In this document: positions 7,881-16,120 of the stretch, piece by piece
Numbering within the stretch: position 1 is the stretch's first letter
Layout: every line of letters starts with the position of its first letter
Origin: Elusimicrobiota bacterium
Lineage (GTDB): Bacteria > Elusimicrobiota > Elusimicrobia > UBA1565 > UBA9628
Direction of reading: 5' to 3'
Length of the DNA stretch: 64,000 nt
Assembly: GCA_016212795.1 (NCBI GenBank)
Contig: JACRDT010000049.1
Span: 1-64,000 of the forward strand
The notes under the pieces: model-generated
The model's database searches: none
What the model was told of the DNA's origin: nothing
The model's input: only the letters and a program-made list of their open reading frames with translations
Position numbers and translations under genes: made by a program

Positions 7881-8819
7881 ATGCGCATACTGACCTACAA
7901 TTGCTGCGCCCTGCCGGTCCTGACCGGCGAGCTCAAGGCCCGTCTGACGAGGATCGGGTCCGAGATCGCCTCGCTGGACCCGGATGTCGTCCTGCTCCAG
8001 GAAGTGTTCCTGCCGAGGCACCTGCGGATACTCCGCGACGGGCTCGCCCGGTGGAGGTACGCCTATTCCGGGGTCCGGGCGTGGCGGACGTTCGGAGGGG
8101 GGCTGGCCGTCTTCTCTAAGCATCCGCTGGCGGAGCCCGGCTTCGTCCGGTTCCGGGACCAGGGGCAGCTGCTGCGTTACAGCCTCCTGGCCAGGGTGAG
8201 CCGGAAAGGCTTCATCACGGCAATCGTCGAGCCAGAGGGCGCGCCGCCCTTCCGATTGGTGGCCACCCATCCGATCGCCGACTACCGGGTCTGGAGGAGC
8301 GGTCCCGCGCTCGCCGACGCCCGCGGGGCGAAGACGATGCGGGAGTATCTCTGGAAGAAGGGGGCGGTCATCAGGGGGGACCCGTATCCCGTGTTGCAGG
8401 GCAGGCAGATGGCCCAGTTGACGGCCTATCTGACGGGCCTGGAGCCGGGCCTGCCGTTGGTGGTGGGGGGTGACTTCAACCTGACGCCGGTCTCGCGGCT
8501 CATGCGGGATTTCCTTCGCGCGACGGGTCTATGCGACTGCATGGGCGGCAGCCTCGCCCCGAGCATCATGGCCGAGCGCTACTACAGGCTGCCCTATCAC
8601 GGGGCCCCTGACAGGCGCATCGATTATATCCTGCTCCGGGGAGGTCGGAGCGGGCGTTTCGTCCCGAGGGAGGCGCGTTATGTCCTGGAGCGGCCGGTCC
8701 CGGTGGGCGGGTCGCGCTCCGTGACGTTGAGCGACCACCTCGGGGTGCTCGTCGAGCTCGATTGGAGCGAGGGCGCGGCCCGGCTCCGGCGAGGCGGCAG
8801 GAGGCCGGGGCGGAGATGA
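7881..8819 (+). CDS. Endonuclease/exonuclease/phosphatase (EEP) superfamily hydrolase
   Basis: This protein of about 312 residues begins MRILTYNC, the first strand of the EEP fold. The metal and catalytic motifs follow in order: LLQEVF (Glu), THPIADYR (His), GGDFNLTP (Asp/Asn), DRRIDYILL and LSDHLGV (terminal Asp-His). The layout resembles neutral sphingomyelinase-like members more than ExoIII, but the substrate cannot be read from sequence. No signal peptide is seen from this start. A GTG at 7833 is in frame but overlaps the putative -10 box. The 3' end overlaps the next ATG (ATGA at 8816-8819). Confidence 0.75.
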   Translation: MRILTYNCCALPVLTGELKARLTRIGSEIASLDPDVVLLQEVFLPRHLRILRDGLARWRYAYSGVRAWRTFGGGLAVFSKHPLAEPGFVRFRDQGQLLRYSLLARVSRKGFITAIVEPEGAPPFRLVATHPIADYRVWRSGPALADARGAKTMREYLWKKGAVIRGDPYPVLQGRQMAQLTAYLTGLEPGLPLVVGGDFNLTPVSRLMRDFLRATGLCDCMGGSLAPSIMAERYYRLPYHGAPDRRIDYILLRGGRSGRFVPREARYVLERPVPVGGSRSVTLSDHLGVLVELDWSEGAARLRRGGRRPGRR

Positions 8820-9001
8820 ACGCGTGCGTCGGGGCCGTGATAGCCAGGATGAGCGCGTCCGGCTGGATGGCGGTTGTCGCGGCGACGGCCCTCCCGGCGG
8901 CCGCGTCAGCCGCGACCTCCCTTCCGCTGGCTCTCCGGGTCGAATCCTCCAGGGGTTGGACCGTCGTCGAGACCGCCTGGGACCGGGGTCGCCCCTGGTT
9001 T
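8816..9001 (+). pseudogene. Truncated exported-protein gene, possibly aspartyl-protease-like
   Basis: The ATG at 8816 overlaps the EEP stop and is preceded by AGGAGG. It encodes a clear signal peptide (MAVVAATALPAAASA) and then about 30 residues ending in GWTVVETAWDRGRPWFLL. From about 9002 the frame runs antisense to the convergent amidohydrolase gene, so the continuing open frame is probably not real coding sequence. The last residues look like the start of a retropepsin-like domain just before its F.LDTGA active site, but that is a guess. I read it as a gene truncated by a deletion or rearrangement. Confidence 0.35.
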
Positions 9002-9880
9002 CTACTGGCAGGTCACCCAGTCGGCCGGGATCCTGAAGACCTCGACCGCGTTGGAGCAGAACACCGCTTTCCAGTGCTTGCGCGGGATGGCCTTCTTGTA
9101 GGCTTCCAAGTAGGACTTCATGTCGTTGAGGGGCCAGTCCGTGCCGAACATGAACTTGGACGGGTCCTCGATCCAGCCGAAGGCCCAGCGGATGGGCCTG
9201 ACGACGTACTCCTCGACGTTCGCGGGGTCCAGCGTGGAGAGGTTCCCGACCAGGAGGGCGGAGGCCTCGACGAAGACGTTGGGGTTCTTGTAGACCACCT
9301 CGGCGGCGGACTCGATCCAGGGGTTGCCGAGGTGGGCGATGACGAACCGCACGTCGCGGTTGGCGACCGCGACCTCGTCGATCTGCAGGGGGTCGGCGTA
9401 CTTGACGAGGGCGTCCTTCTCGCTGGTGTCCCCGGTGTGGAAGACGACCGGGACCTTGAAGCGGGCCGCGAGCCGGTAGACCGGGCCGTAAGCGGGGTCC
9501 GCGGCGTAGCGCGGGATGTAGCCGAGGTAGATCTTGACGCAGCCGTAGCGGCCGGACTCGAGGCCCTTCTCGATGCGGTCGAGGTCCACGCGCTCGCCGA
9601 CGCCGGCGCAGCGGATGACGCGGTGCTGCCTCAGGTCGGGGGAGCGGTCGCCGGTCCACTGCTCCATGCTGACCGAGGCGACGATCCCGGCCGCCTGGCG
9701 CTGCTTGAGGTAGTCCTCGAGCTCGTAGGCGCCGCCGAAGATGGGCGCGGGCTTCTCCCCGAAGCTCGTGTGGGTGTGGACGTCCACCACCGGGAACCGC
9801 GCCGCCGCGGCCGCCGCCATGGCCGGGCCGCGGAAGGACAGGCAGGCGAGACACAACGCGGTCGCGAAGGATCGTTTCAT
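9002..9880 (-). CDS. Exported amidohydrolase-2 family (metal-dependent TIM barrel) hydrolase
   Basis: This 292-residue protein has a signal peptide (MKRSFATALCLACLSF..AMAAA). The barrel motifs are VDVHTHTSF (HxH on strand 1), CVKIYLGY, VVFHTGD, FVIAHLGNPW and MFGTDWPL, matching the amidohydrolase_2/ACMSD-like family that hydrolyses or decarboxylates small carboxylated substrates. Asp in FGTDWP would be the catalytic base. An AAGGAGG sits 5 nt before the ATG, and the ATG overlaps the stop of the MFS-GNAT gene (ATGA), so the two are cotranscribed and coupled. The substrate is unknown. Confidence 0.75.
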   Translation of the reverse strand: MKRSFATALCLACLSFRGPAMAAAAAARFPVVDVHTHTSFGEKPAPIFGGAYELEDYLKQRQAAGIVASVSMEQWTGDRSPDLRQHRVIRCAGVGERVDLDRIEKGLESGRYGCVKIYLGYIPRYAADPAYGPVYRLAARFKVPVVFHTGDTSEKDALVKYADPLQIDEVAVANRDVRFVIAHLGNPWIESAAEVVYKNPNVFVEASALLVGNLSTLDPANVEEYVVRPIRWAFGWIEDPSKFMFGTDWPLNDMKSYLEAYKKAIPRKHWKAVFCSNAVEVFRIPADWVTCQ

Positions 9881-12447
9881 GGGGCCTCCTTGGCCGACGG
9901 GGGGATTTCGAAAACGGTGCGCATCCAGGCCTCGCCCACGACGTAGGAGGGGTCCTCGACGCTGGACTTGATCGGCGCGTGGCGGGCCATGGAGCGGAAA
10001 AATCCCCAGGCGGCGGAATCCTTCTTGATGTGCGCGAGCATCTCGCCGGCGCCGGCGTCCCGCACGAACTCGACGGCCGAGAGGAACAGGGCTTTGCCCG
10101 CGCCCTTGAGGGGGGGATCGGCGCGCGTGGCGATGTAGGCCAGGTAGAAGGGCCCGGGCAGCGCCACCTCGACGCCCGTCGCGTCCTCGGCGTAGCGGTC
10201 CGTGACGAGCATGAACCCCGCCACGTGGTCGCTGTCGTCGATGGCGAGGAAGAGCTTGCTGCGGCTCTGGTTGATGCCGGCATCGATGTCCTGCAGCCAG
10301 CGGTCCCACTTCCTCTCGAGACAGATCGCCTTGATCTCCGAGATGACCTCGGCGCGGGGCCGTCGTCGCGACAGCTCCGCCAGGGTCGTGATGCGCGGCG
10401 CGGCCTGGGGCTGGGCCGCCTGGGGCTGGGCCGCCTGCGGCTGGGCCGCCTGCGGCTGGGCCGCAGGTGCGCGGCCCGCCAGCCACCAGGAGGCGGCCGA
10501 GAGGGACGTGGCCAAGCCGCCCAGGGCCTGGAAGGCGGTGGCGGAAGGCCTGAGGACGCCGTTGGAGACCGTCGAGAAGTGGTCGAACAGCCAGCCGAGG
10601 GGGAAGAAGCCGGCCGCCGCGACGGCGAAGCCCGCCGCCGCGGCCAGGCCGAGGATGGTGCCGCGCAGCCTGTCCGACGCCTCGAGCTTGATCAGGGTCT
10701 CGCTCTGCACCAGCGTGCCCCCGAAGGCGATCCCGAAAGGGACGATGGCCAGCAGGGCCGGAAGGATGCCGGGCAGGGAGAACGCCCACACCCCCAGGAG
10801 GCTCAGGGCGGAGAACGCGGCCCACAGGCGGGTGGACCGGATGAAGGCGGCGCGGGCCGCGGCCGCGGGACCGGAGGCCGAGCCGTCGGCCCGCTCCAGG
10901 GCGCGCTGGGTCGACTTCTCGCTTAGCCAGGTCCCGATGAACCCGCCGGCGCAGAAGAGGCCGGTGAGCCAGCCCATGATGCCCGCCGCGGCCTGGGGCG
11001 TGGGAGCGGCGGCCAGGCTGAAGGCCGGGCCGAGCATGAGGTAGATCCAGAGGTTCAGGGCCGTGGAGAGGCCGAAGATGCCCGCGGCCCACCGCAGGGC
11101 CGGCTTGCCGGCCAACTCGGCCAGGGCTTCGCGGAGGCCGGCGGAGCCCGCCGTCTTCGCGGGCGGCGGAGGCCGGACCGTCATCGCGGCGAGGAAGGCG
11201 CCCAGGCCCAGGACCCCGGCGAACACGGCCAGGGCCGGGCCGAAGCCTCCGGCCGCGATGGCCTGCCCGATCAGGAAGGGCCCGGCCACGCCCACGATCT
11301 CGATGACCCGCTGCTTCCAGGCGCCGAACCGGTTGACCGCCTTGATGTCGCCGCCGTGGAGCGCCGAGGCGGCGCTCCCTTCCGCGACGCGGTTGGCGCC
11401 GGTCAGGAGGTAGTCCGCGGCGAACAGGGCGCCCAGCACGGGAAGGCTCAGCGACCCCGCGGCGTAGAGGATGCCCAGGACCGCGGCGCCCACGGAGCGG
11501 ACCAGGAGCCCGGCGACGTACACCTTCCTGATGCCGAAGCGGTCCACCGCCGGCCCCCCGAGCAGGCTGCCCAGCGCGAGCGCGGCGACCGAGCCGGCGC
11601 AGATGCCCGCGGTGGAGAGGAAGCTCCCGGAGAGCGACTGGGAGATGAAGGGGATGACGAACGCGCCGGTCTCGAGCCACAACTCGGCGGCGAGCACGCT
11701 GCCCAGCACGCCGAGGAAGGTCCTGCGGGCCTCCGAGGGCCCGGACCCGGCCGGGGCTCGGCTTGGGCCCGCGTCCCAGGGGCCCGGACCCGAGGCGGGC
11801 GGCGGCGTGGGCAGGGCGGACTCGCGGGCGGAGGACGGCGCGAGACCGGGGACGGCGGGGCCGTCGGTCCCTTCCGGGACGGCTTCGACGCCGCGGGCGT
11901 CCTTCTCGAAGCCGCGGTCCAGGGCGTGCCGCCAGACGCGGCCTTCGACCGCGTCGTTCGCCTCTGACGCATCTCGCGACAGCGGTTGGGATGCCCGGCT
12001 CGCCGATCCGACAGCGTCTCGGCGTCCGGTCGTCGCTTCAGGCAAGATCGGAGGCGCGGGCAGGACGTCGGCCGAGAGCGAGGGGATGGCTTTCCTGATG
12101 CCGGGGAGAGCGCCGTCCGGAGCGCCGAGGACGAGGCTTGCAGGGACGGCGGGGCGGAGGTCGTCGGGCGCGGCCCGCAGGAGAGCAGCCTCGGCCATGT
12201 CTTGCCGGACCGCGGGCGCGCCGCTGACCGGCGCCACGAGGGCTCCCGTCCGCAGGACCAGCGGCAGGACGCCGGGGGAAGACGAGGTCCGCGGGTCCGC
12301 GCCCGAGGCCGGGAGGACGGGGGCGGCGGCGCCGGCCGCGGCCTGCCGGACGGCGCCGACCGTGTTCGCGGCGAGAGGCGAGCTCTGGAGGATGAGGGAT
12401 GCGGCCGCCAGGCAGGCAACGGCGGCGCGTAAGCGGGTCGTCGTCAT
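9877..12447 (-). CDS. MFS-type transporter with exported Ala/Pro-rich leader and C-terminal GNAT domain
   Basis: This 856-residue protein has three parts. Residues 1-~30 are a signal-peptide-like segment, followed by ~220 residues of Ala/Pro/Ser-rich low complexity. Residues ~245-640 hold about 10-12 hydrophobic helices with MFS-like loops (GGPAVDRFGIRKVYVAGLL). After a four-fold PQAAQ repeat, residues ~690-850 look like a GNAT acetyltransferase (FYLAYIATRADPPLKGAGKAL is the acetyl-CoA-binding strand/loop, then GAGEMLAHI, AAWGFFRSM). A transporter fused to an acyltransferase could modify its cargo or an envelope substrate; this is inference. Start choice: ATG at 12447, with a TATAAT 15 nt upstream. 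It is coupled to the amidohydrolase downstream. Confidence 0.65.
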   Translation of the reverse strand: MTTTRLRAAVACLAAASLILQSSPLAANTVGAVRQAAAGAAAPVLPASGADPRTSSSPGVLPLVLRTGALVAPVSGAPAVRQDMAEAALLRAAPDDLRPAVPASLVLGAPDGALPGIRKAIPSLSADVLPAPPILPEATTGRRDAVGSASRASQPLSRDASEANDAVEGRVWRHALDRGFEKDARGVEAVPEGTDGPAVPGLAPSSARESALPTPPPASGPGPWDAGPSRAPAGSGPSEARRTFLGVLGSVLAAELWLETGAFVIPFISQSLSGSFLSTAGICAGSVAALALGSLLGGPAVDRFGIRKVYVAGLLVRSVGAAVLGILYAAGSLSLPVLGALFAADYLLTGANRVAEGSAASALHGGDIKAVNRFGAWKQRVIEIVGVAGPFLIGQAIAAGGFGPALAVFAGVLGLGAFLAAMTVRPPPPAKTAGSAGLREALAELAGKPALRWAAGIFGLSTALNLWIYLMLGPAFSLAAAPTPQAAAGIMGWLTGLFCAGGFIGTWLSEKSTQRALERADGSASGPAAAARAAFIRSTRLWAAFSALSLLGVWAFSLPGILPALLAIVPFGIAFGGTLVQSETLIKLEASDRLRGTILGLAAAAGFAVAAAGFFPLGWLFDHFSTVSNGVLRPSATAFQALGGLATSLSAASWWLAGRAPAAQPQAAQPQAAQPQAAQPQAAPRITTLAELSRRRPRAEVISEIKAICLERKWDRWLQDIDAGINQSRSKLFLAIDDSDHVAGFMLVTDRYAEDATGVEVALPGPFYLAYIATRADPPLKGAGKALFLSAVEFVRDAGAGEMLAHIKKDSAAWGFFRSMARHAPIKSSVEDPSYVVGEAWMRTVFEIPPSAKEAP
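10403..10462. repeat. Four tandem 15-bp units in the MFS-GNAT gene
   Basis: The unit GCCTGSGGCTGGGCC is repeated four times head to tail and encodes the PQAAQ linker between the membrane and GNAT domains. Its copy number is likely to vary between strains. Confidence 0.85.
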
Positions 12448-12462
12448 CGGTGCTGAGAAAGA

Positions 12463-12577
12463 ATTATAGGGCAACGTTCGCTTGGAAAGATGAGTCATTC
12501 GGCCTACCGCGGCCGCCGCATTGGACCTACGGCCGGCCCGTCATGGGGACAGGGTAGCTTCGGCGTCAATGGACCTA
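12463..12577 (-). promoter_or_regulatory. -10 box and paired CAATGGACCTA-type motifs before the MFS-GNAT gene
   Basis: A minus-strand TATAAT occupies 12468-12463. Farther upstream are CATTGGACCTA (12519-12529) and CAATGGACCTA (12567-12577) as read on the plus strand. Similar motifs precede three other exported Ala/Pro-rich protein genes. No good -35 is visible. Confidence 0.45.
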
Positions 12578-12599
12578 TCCAGATTGTTAGAATGGTCCC

Positions 12600-14249
12600 G
12601 TGAGCCGCTCCAAAACGCCGGTCCCATGGCTGCTGGCCGCGCTGGTCGCCTTCCTGACCTTCGACGCCTTCCTGCCCGCGCTCCGCGGAGGATTCCTCTG
12701 GGACGACATGGGGCTCATCGTCTTCAACCCGCGGTTGGGAGGATCCGGCCCCGAACGGCTCGGCTGGATGTTCTCCAACCTCCACATGGGCAATTACCAG
12801 CCCCTGTCCTGGCTGTCCTACGCGGCGGATCTGGCCCTCTGGGGGCTCGACCCGGGGGGCTTCCACCTGACCAACATGGTGCTGCATGCCGTCAACGCCG
12901 TCCTCTTCTTCTTCGTCTCCCGGCGACTGCTGGGAAGGGTGTTCCCGACGGAGCCGCGCAGGGAGACGGCGTTGGCCGCGGCGGCGGCGGCGTCCGCCCT
13001 GCTGTTCTCGCTCCACCCTCTGCGGGTGGAGTCCGTGGCCTGGGTGGCGGAGCGCCGCGACGTGCTGTCCGGGGTCTTCTTCCAAGGCGGCATCCTCGCC
13101 TACCTCGCGATGTGCTCCAGCGTCGAAGCGGGCAGGGGCAGACGGGGCTGGCTGGCGCTGACGGCGGCCGCTTTCCTCCTGGCGGTCCTCTCCAAGGGCA
13201 TCGCCGTGACCCTGCCCCTGACGCTCATCGTCTTGGATTTCTATCCGCTAAAGCGCTTGCCGTGGCCTGCGCGCCGCTGGACGGAGCCCGAGGCGGCCGG
13301 GGTCTGGGCGGAGAAGGTCCCTTTGCTGGCGCTCTCCCTGGCGGCGGGGACGGCGGGATATGCCGGATTGAGCGCGCACTGGCCCATGCTGGCTTCGGAC
13401 GCCGGCGGATGGTCCGGCCGCCTGGCGCAGGCGTTCTACAGCCTCGTGTTCTATCCATGGAAGACCGTCGCGCCCTTCCAGCTCATCCCCCTGTATGAGC
13501 GCCCCGCGGGCATCGGCCTCTGGGTCCATCCGTTCACGGTCAGCATGCTGGCCGTCCTGGGGATCACGGCCCTGCTGCTCAGGTGGCGCGCCCGGTGGCC
13601 GGGGGCCCTGGCCGTGTGGGTCTACTACGGGGTCACGCTCGCCCCCGTCATGGGGATCGCGCGTTTCGGGGACCAGCTCGTGGCCGACCGGTACAGCTAT
13701 CTCTCCTGCCTGGGCTGGCCCCTCCTGGCCGGCGGGGGGATGATGGCGCTTTGGAGGAAGCGCCCGAGCGCCGGGCGGTTGGGGGCCTTGTCCGCCGCGG
13801 CGGCCGTCTTGTCGGCGGCCCTCTTCGTCCTGACCTGGCGGCAGACGGAGCGCTGGCGCGACGAACGCAGCCTTTGGGCCCACGCCGTGGAGGTGGACCC
13901 GGGTCAGGCCCTGCCCCGCGACAAGCTGGGCAGCGCCCTCGCCCGGGAAGGGGACCTGGACGCCGCCATCGAGGAGTTCCGGGCCGCGGTGCGGCTCAGG
14001 CCAGGCTTCGCCGCGGCCCGCCACAACCTCGGCCACGCCTTGGCCTTGCAGGGGCGATGGGACGAGGCCGTCGCGCACTACCGGGAGGCGTTGAGGCTCG
14101 CTCCCGGCTCCCGGAAGACCCGCCGGCAGCTCGACCTCGCCCTCGACGCCATGAAGCGCGCCGGGGCCGCTGCCTTGCCGCGGGCGGCGCGGGGGGTATC
14201 ATCGCCGAGCGCGATGCGGTATGATAGGGGTCCAGGAGGACGGCCATGA
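12600..14249 (+). CDS. TMTC-like membrane protein with C-terminal TPRs (GT-C type)
   Basis: This 549-residue protein begins at a GTG. It has about 10-11 membrane helices and the conserved first loop FLWDDMGLIVFNP, then NYQPLSWLSYAADLALWG, HLTNMVLHAVNAVLFF and HPLRVESVAWVAERRDVLS. These motifs define the TMTC/O-mannosyl-transferase-like family of GT-C enzymes, where the acidic pair in the first periplasmic loop is catalytic. From about residue 440 there are two to three TPRs (LGSALAREGDLDAAIEEFRAA, LGHALALQGRWDEAVAHY). A role in glycosylation of exported proteins is likely. Its TGA overlaps the next ATG. Confidence 0.7.
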   Translation: MSRSKTPVPWLLAALVAFLTFDAFLPALRGGFLWDDMGLIVFNPRLGGSGPERLGWMFSNLHMGNYQPLSWLSYAADLALWGLDPGGFHLTNMVLHAVNAVLFFFVSRRLLGRVFPTEPRRETALAAAAAASALLFSLHPLRVESVAWVAERRDVLSGVFFQGGILAYLAMCSSVEAGRGRRGWLALTAAAFLLAVLSKGIAVTLPLTLIVLDFYPLKRLPWPARRWTEPEAAGVWAEKVPLLALSLAAGTAGYAGLSAHWPMLASDAGGWSGRLAQAFYSLVFYPWKTVAPFQLIPLYERPAGIGLWVHPFTVSMLAVLGITALLLRWRARWPGALAVWVYYGVTLAPVMGIARFGDQLVADRYSYLSCLGWPLLAGGGMMALWRKRPSAGRLGALSAAAAVLSAALFVLTWRQTERWRDERSLWAHAVEVDPGQALPRDKLGSALAREGDLDAAIEEFRAAVRLRPGFAAARHNLGHALALQGRWDEAVAHYREALRLAPGSRKTRRQLDLALDAMKRAGAAALPRAARGVSSPSAMRYDRGPGGRP

Positions 14250-15268
14250 ACGAGAAAGTGAGAGTCACTCTGCAGGGGATCAGCCAGGACCTGTCGACCG
14301 CCACCGGCTCCTACGACCCGGTCGAGCTCGGTGAGATGACCCCGGATGCCCTGCTCGGCGTCCTCCAACAAGCCGTCAAGCTCCAGGCTCCCTCGGGCGG
14401 GGCCGGCGATGACATCTGCGCCCCCAGCCTCGTCTTGGACCACGCGGGGGAGACGTACTCCTTCAGCGTCGAGAACGGCCAGCTCATGGACGCCAACTCA
14501 GGGGCCAAGCTCGGCCTGTTCGACGCCGTGGCCCTCGTGACCAAGCAGCGGGGCCGCTCGGAGGCGCGCGCCGAAGCCGCCCGGCAGTTCAAGGAGAAGA
14601 AAGCGGCGGGCAAGCCTCAGGCCGGAGACAACGAGACCGCGCCCATGGTCTGGGGGAGCGACAACCCCGACGTCAAGGGGCTCACGCCCCTGCGCAAGAA
14701 GGACCTGCCGCCCACGGACCGCGTCGAGACCGGGGTCTCGACGATCGACACCAGCGGCCGCTGCCCGCAGTTCGCCATGACCTCGTGGAAGTCTTCCAAC
14801 GCCAAGCAGGCCCCGGTGGCCGCGCTGGTCATGGGCATCTTCATCGGCCTGCTCGCCGCGGCCGTCATGGGCGCCGGCCAGCCCGGGCCCGGCCTCCTGG
14901 TGGCGGCGGTGGCGGGGTTCTGCTTCTGGCTGAGGGGCGTGCTGGCTCGGCGCGCCAAGACCGAGTTCCGGGTGGGCTTCGATTGGAAGTGCAACGCGAT
15001 CTGGGCCAAGCGCGACTCCGACAAGCTTCCGTCCTGGCTGGGCAACGCGAGCTGCATCACGGACTTCAGCGTCAGCGAGAGCCGCAGCCAGAGGACCGTG
15101 CGGACGGCCTCGCCCATGGGCAACGTGAGGGTCACGGAGAGCGTCTGGTGGCTCAACGTGCACAAGAACAACGGCTCCTGCGTGCCCCTCTACTCGTGCC
15201 TGACGACGAAGGCCGAGGCCGAGGAGGCCGTTTCGAAGGCCAGGGCGCTCCTGGGCCAGCAGGAGTGA
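14246..15268 (+). CDS. Hypothetical membrane protein
   Basis: This 340-residue protein is in no family I recognise. A strong AGGAGG precedes the ATG, which overlaps the previous stop. Residues 1-~180 are soluble, with Lys/Ala-rich stretches. Two hydrophobic helices follow at about 190-235 (AALVMGIFIGLLAAAVMGAG, then a GLLVAAVAGFCFWL segment). The C-terminal ~100 residues form a cytoplasmic domain with FRVGFDWKCNAIWAKRD and WWLNVHKNNGS, possibly a small beta domain. Cotranscription with the TMTC-like gene and the ADP-ribosylglycohydrolase is likely. Confidence 0.6.
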   Translation: MNEKVRVTLQGISQDLSTATGSYDPVELGEMTPDALLGVLQQAVKLQAPSGGAGDDICAPSLVLDHAGETYSFSVENGQLMDANSGAKLGLFDAVALVTKQRGRSEARAEAARQFKEKKAAGKPQAGDNETAPMVWGSDNPDVKGLTPLRKKDLPPTDRVETGVSTIDTSGRCPQFAMTSWKSSNAKQAPVAALVMGIFIGLLAAAVMGAGQPGPGLLVAAVAGFCFWLRGVLARRAKTEFRVGFDWKCNAIWAKRDSDKLPSWLGNASCITDFSVSESRSQRTVRTASPMGNVRVTESVWWLNVHKNNGSCVPLYSCLTTKAEAEEAVSKARALLGQQE

Positions 15269-15280
15269 CGCCCGGCTCCC

Positions 15281-16063
15281 ATGATCGGCGCGGTGGCGGG
15301 GGACATCATCGGCTCGGTCTATGAGTTCGACGAGCACAACATCAAGACCAAGGAGTTCCCGTTGTTCTCGCCCGAGTGCCGCTTCACGGACGACACCGTC
15401 CTGACGGTCGCGCTGGCCGACACCGTCCTGACGGGCGTTCCCTACGCCGAGAACCTGAGGAAGTACTACCGGCTCTATCCCCACGCCGGCTACGGCGGCA
15501 ATTTCGCCCGCTGGGCCAGGACCGACGGCATGCCGGCCTACGGCAGCTTCGGCAACGGCGCGGCCATGCGCATCAGCCCGGCGGGCTTCGCCTACGGCAC
15601 GCTCGAGGAGACTCTCGGGGCCGCGGCCCGGTTCACGGAGGTGACGCACGACCACCCCGAAGGCGTCCGCGGGGCCCAGGCCACGGCGGCGTCCGTGTTC
15701 CTGGGCCGCACCGGCGCTTCGAAGGCGGCCATCAAGTCCTGCTTGGAGGAGCGCTTCGGCTACGACCTCTCCCGGAGCATCGCCGACATCCGTCCCGGGT
15801 ATTCCTTCAAGGTAGCCTGCCAGTTCACCGTGCCGGAGGCCGTCACCGCGTTCCTGGAGTCCACGGGCTACGAGGACGCCGTGCGCACCGCGGTCTCCCT
15901 GGGCGGGGACAGCGACACCCTGGCCTGCATCACGGGCGGGATCGCGCAGGCTTTCTACGGCGGAGTGCCCGAGGAGATATCGAAGGCCGCCTACGCCCTG
16001 CTCGACGACCGCCTGCGGGCCGTCACCAGGGCGTTCATGGACGAGTACCTTCCCGCCCGTTGA
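15281..16063 (+). CDS. ADP-ribosylglycohydrolase (DraG/ARH family)
   Basis: In this 260-residue protein, the dinuclear-metal motifs of the family are all present: GAVAGDIIGS at the N-terminus, FTDDT (Asp37-Asp38) and GGDSDT near residue 208. These enzymes remove ADP-ribose from arginine or other residues, or hydrolyse related ADP-ribosyl compounds. The length fits the short bacterial members. It lies 12 nt after the hypothetical membrane protein, so it is likely in the same transcript. No transferase partner is visible in the window, so its target is unknown. Confidence 0.8.
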   Translation: MIGAVAGDIIGSVYEFDEHNIKTKEFPLFSPECRFTDDTVLTVALADTVLTGVPYAENLRKYYRLYPHAGYGGNFARWARTDGMPAYGSFGNGAAMRISPAGFAYGTLEETLGAAARFTEVTHDHPEGVRGAQATAASVFLGRTGASKAAIKSCLEERFGYDLSRSIADIRPGYSFKVACQFTVPEAVTAFLESTGYEDAVRTAVSLGGDSDTLACITGGIAQAFYGGVPEEISKAAYALLDDRLRAVTRAFMDEYLPAR

Positions 16064-16120
16064 ACGGGGTCGCCGTTCCCGCCGCTCAAATGGTAGCATC
16101 GGTTGGAGAGGTGAGACACG

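Noticed and set aside
10403..10462. Tandem repeat considered as a CRISPR
   Set aside because: The 15-bp units are contiguous without spacers and are read in frame as a protein linker.
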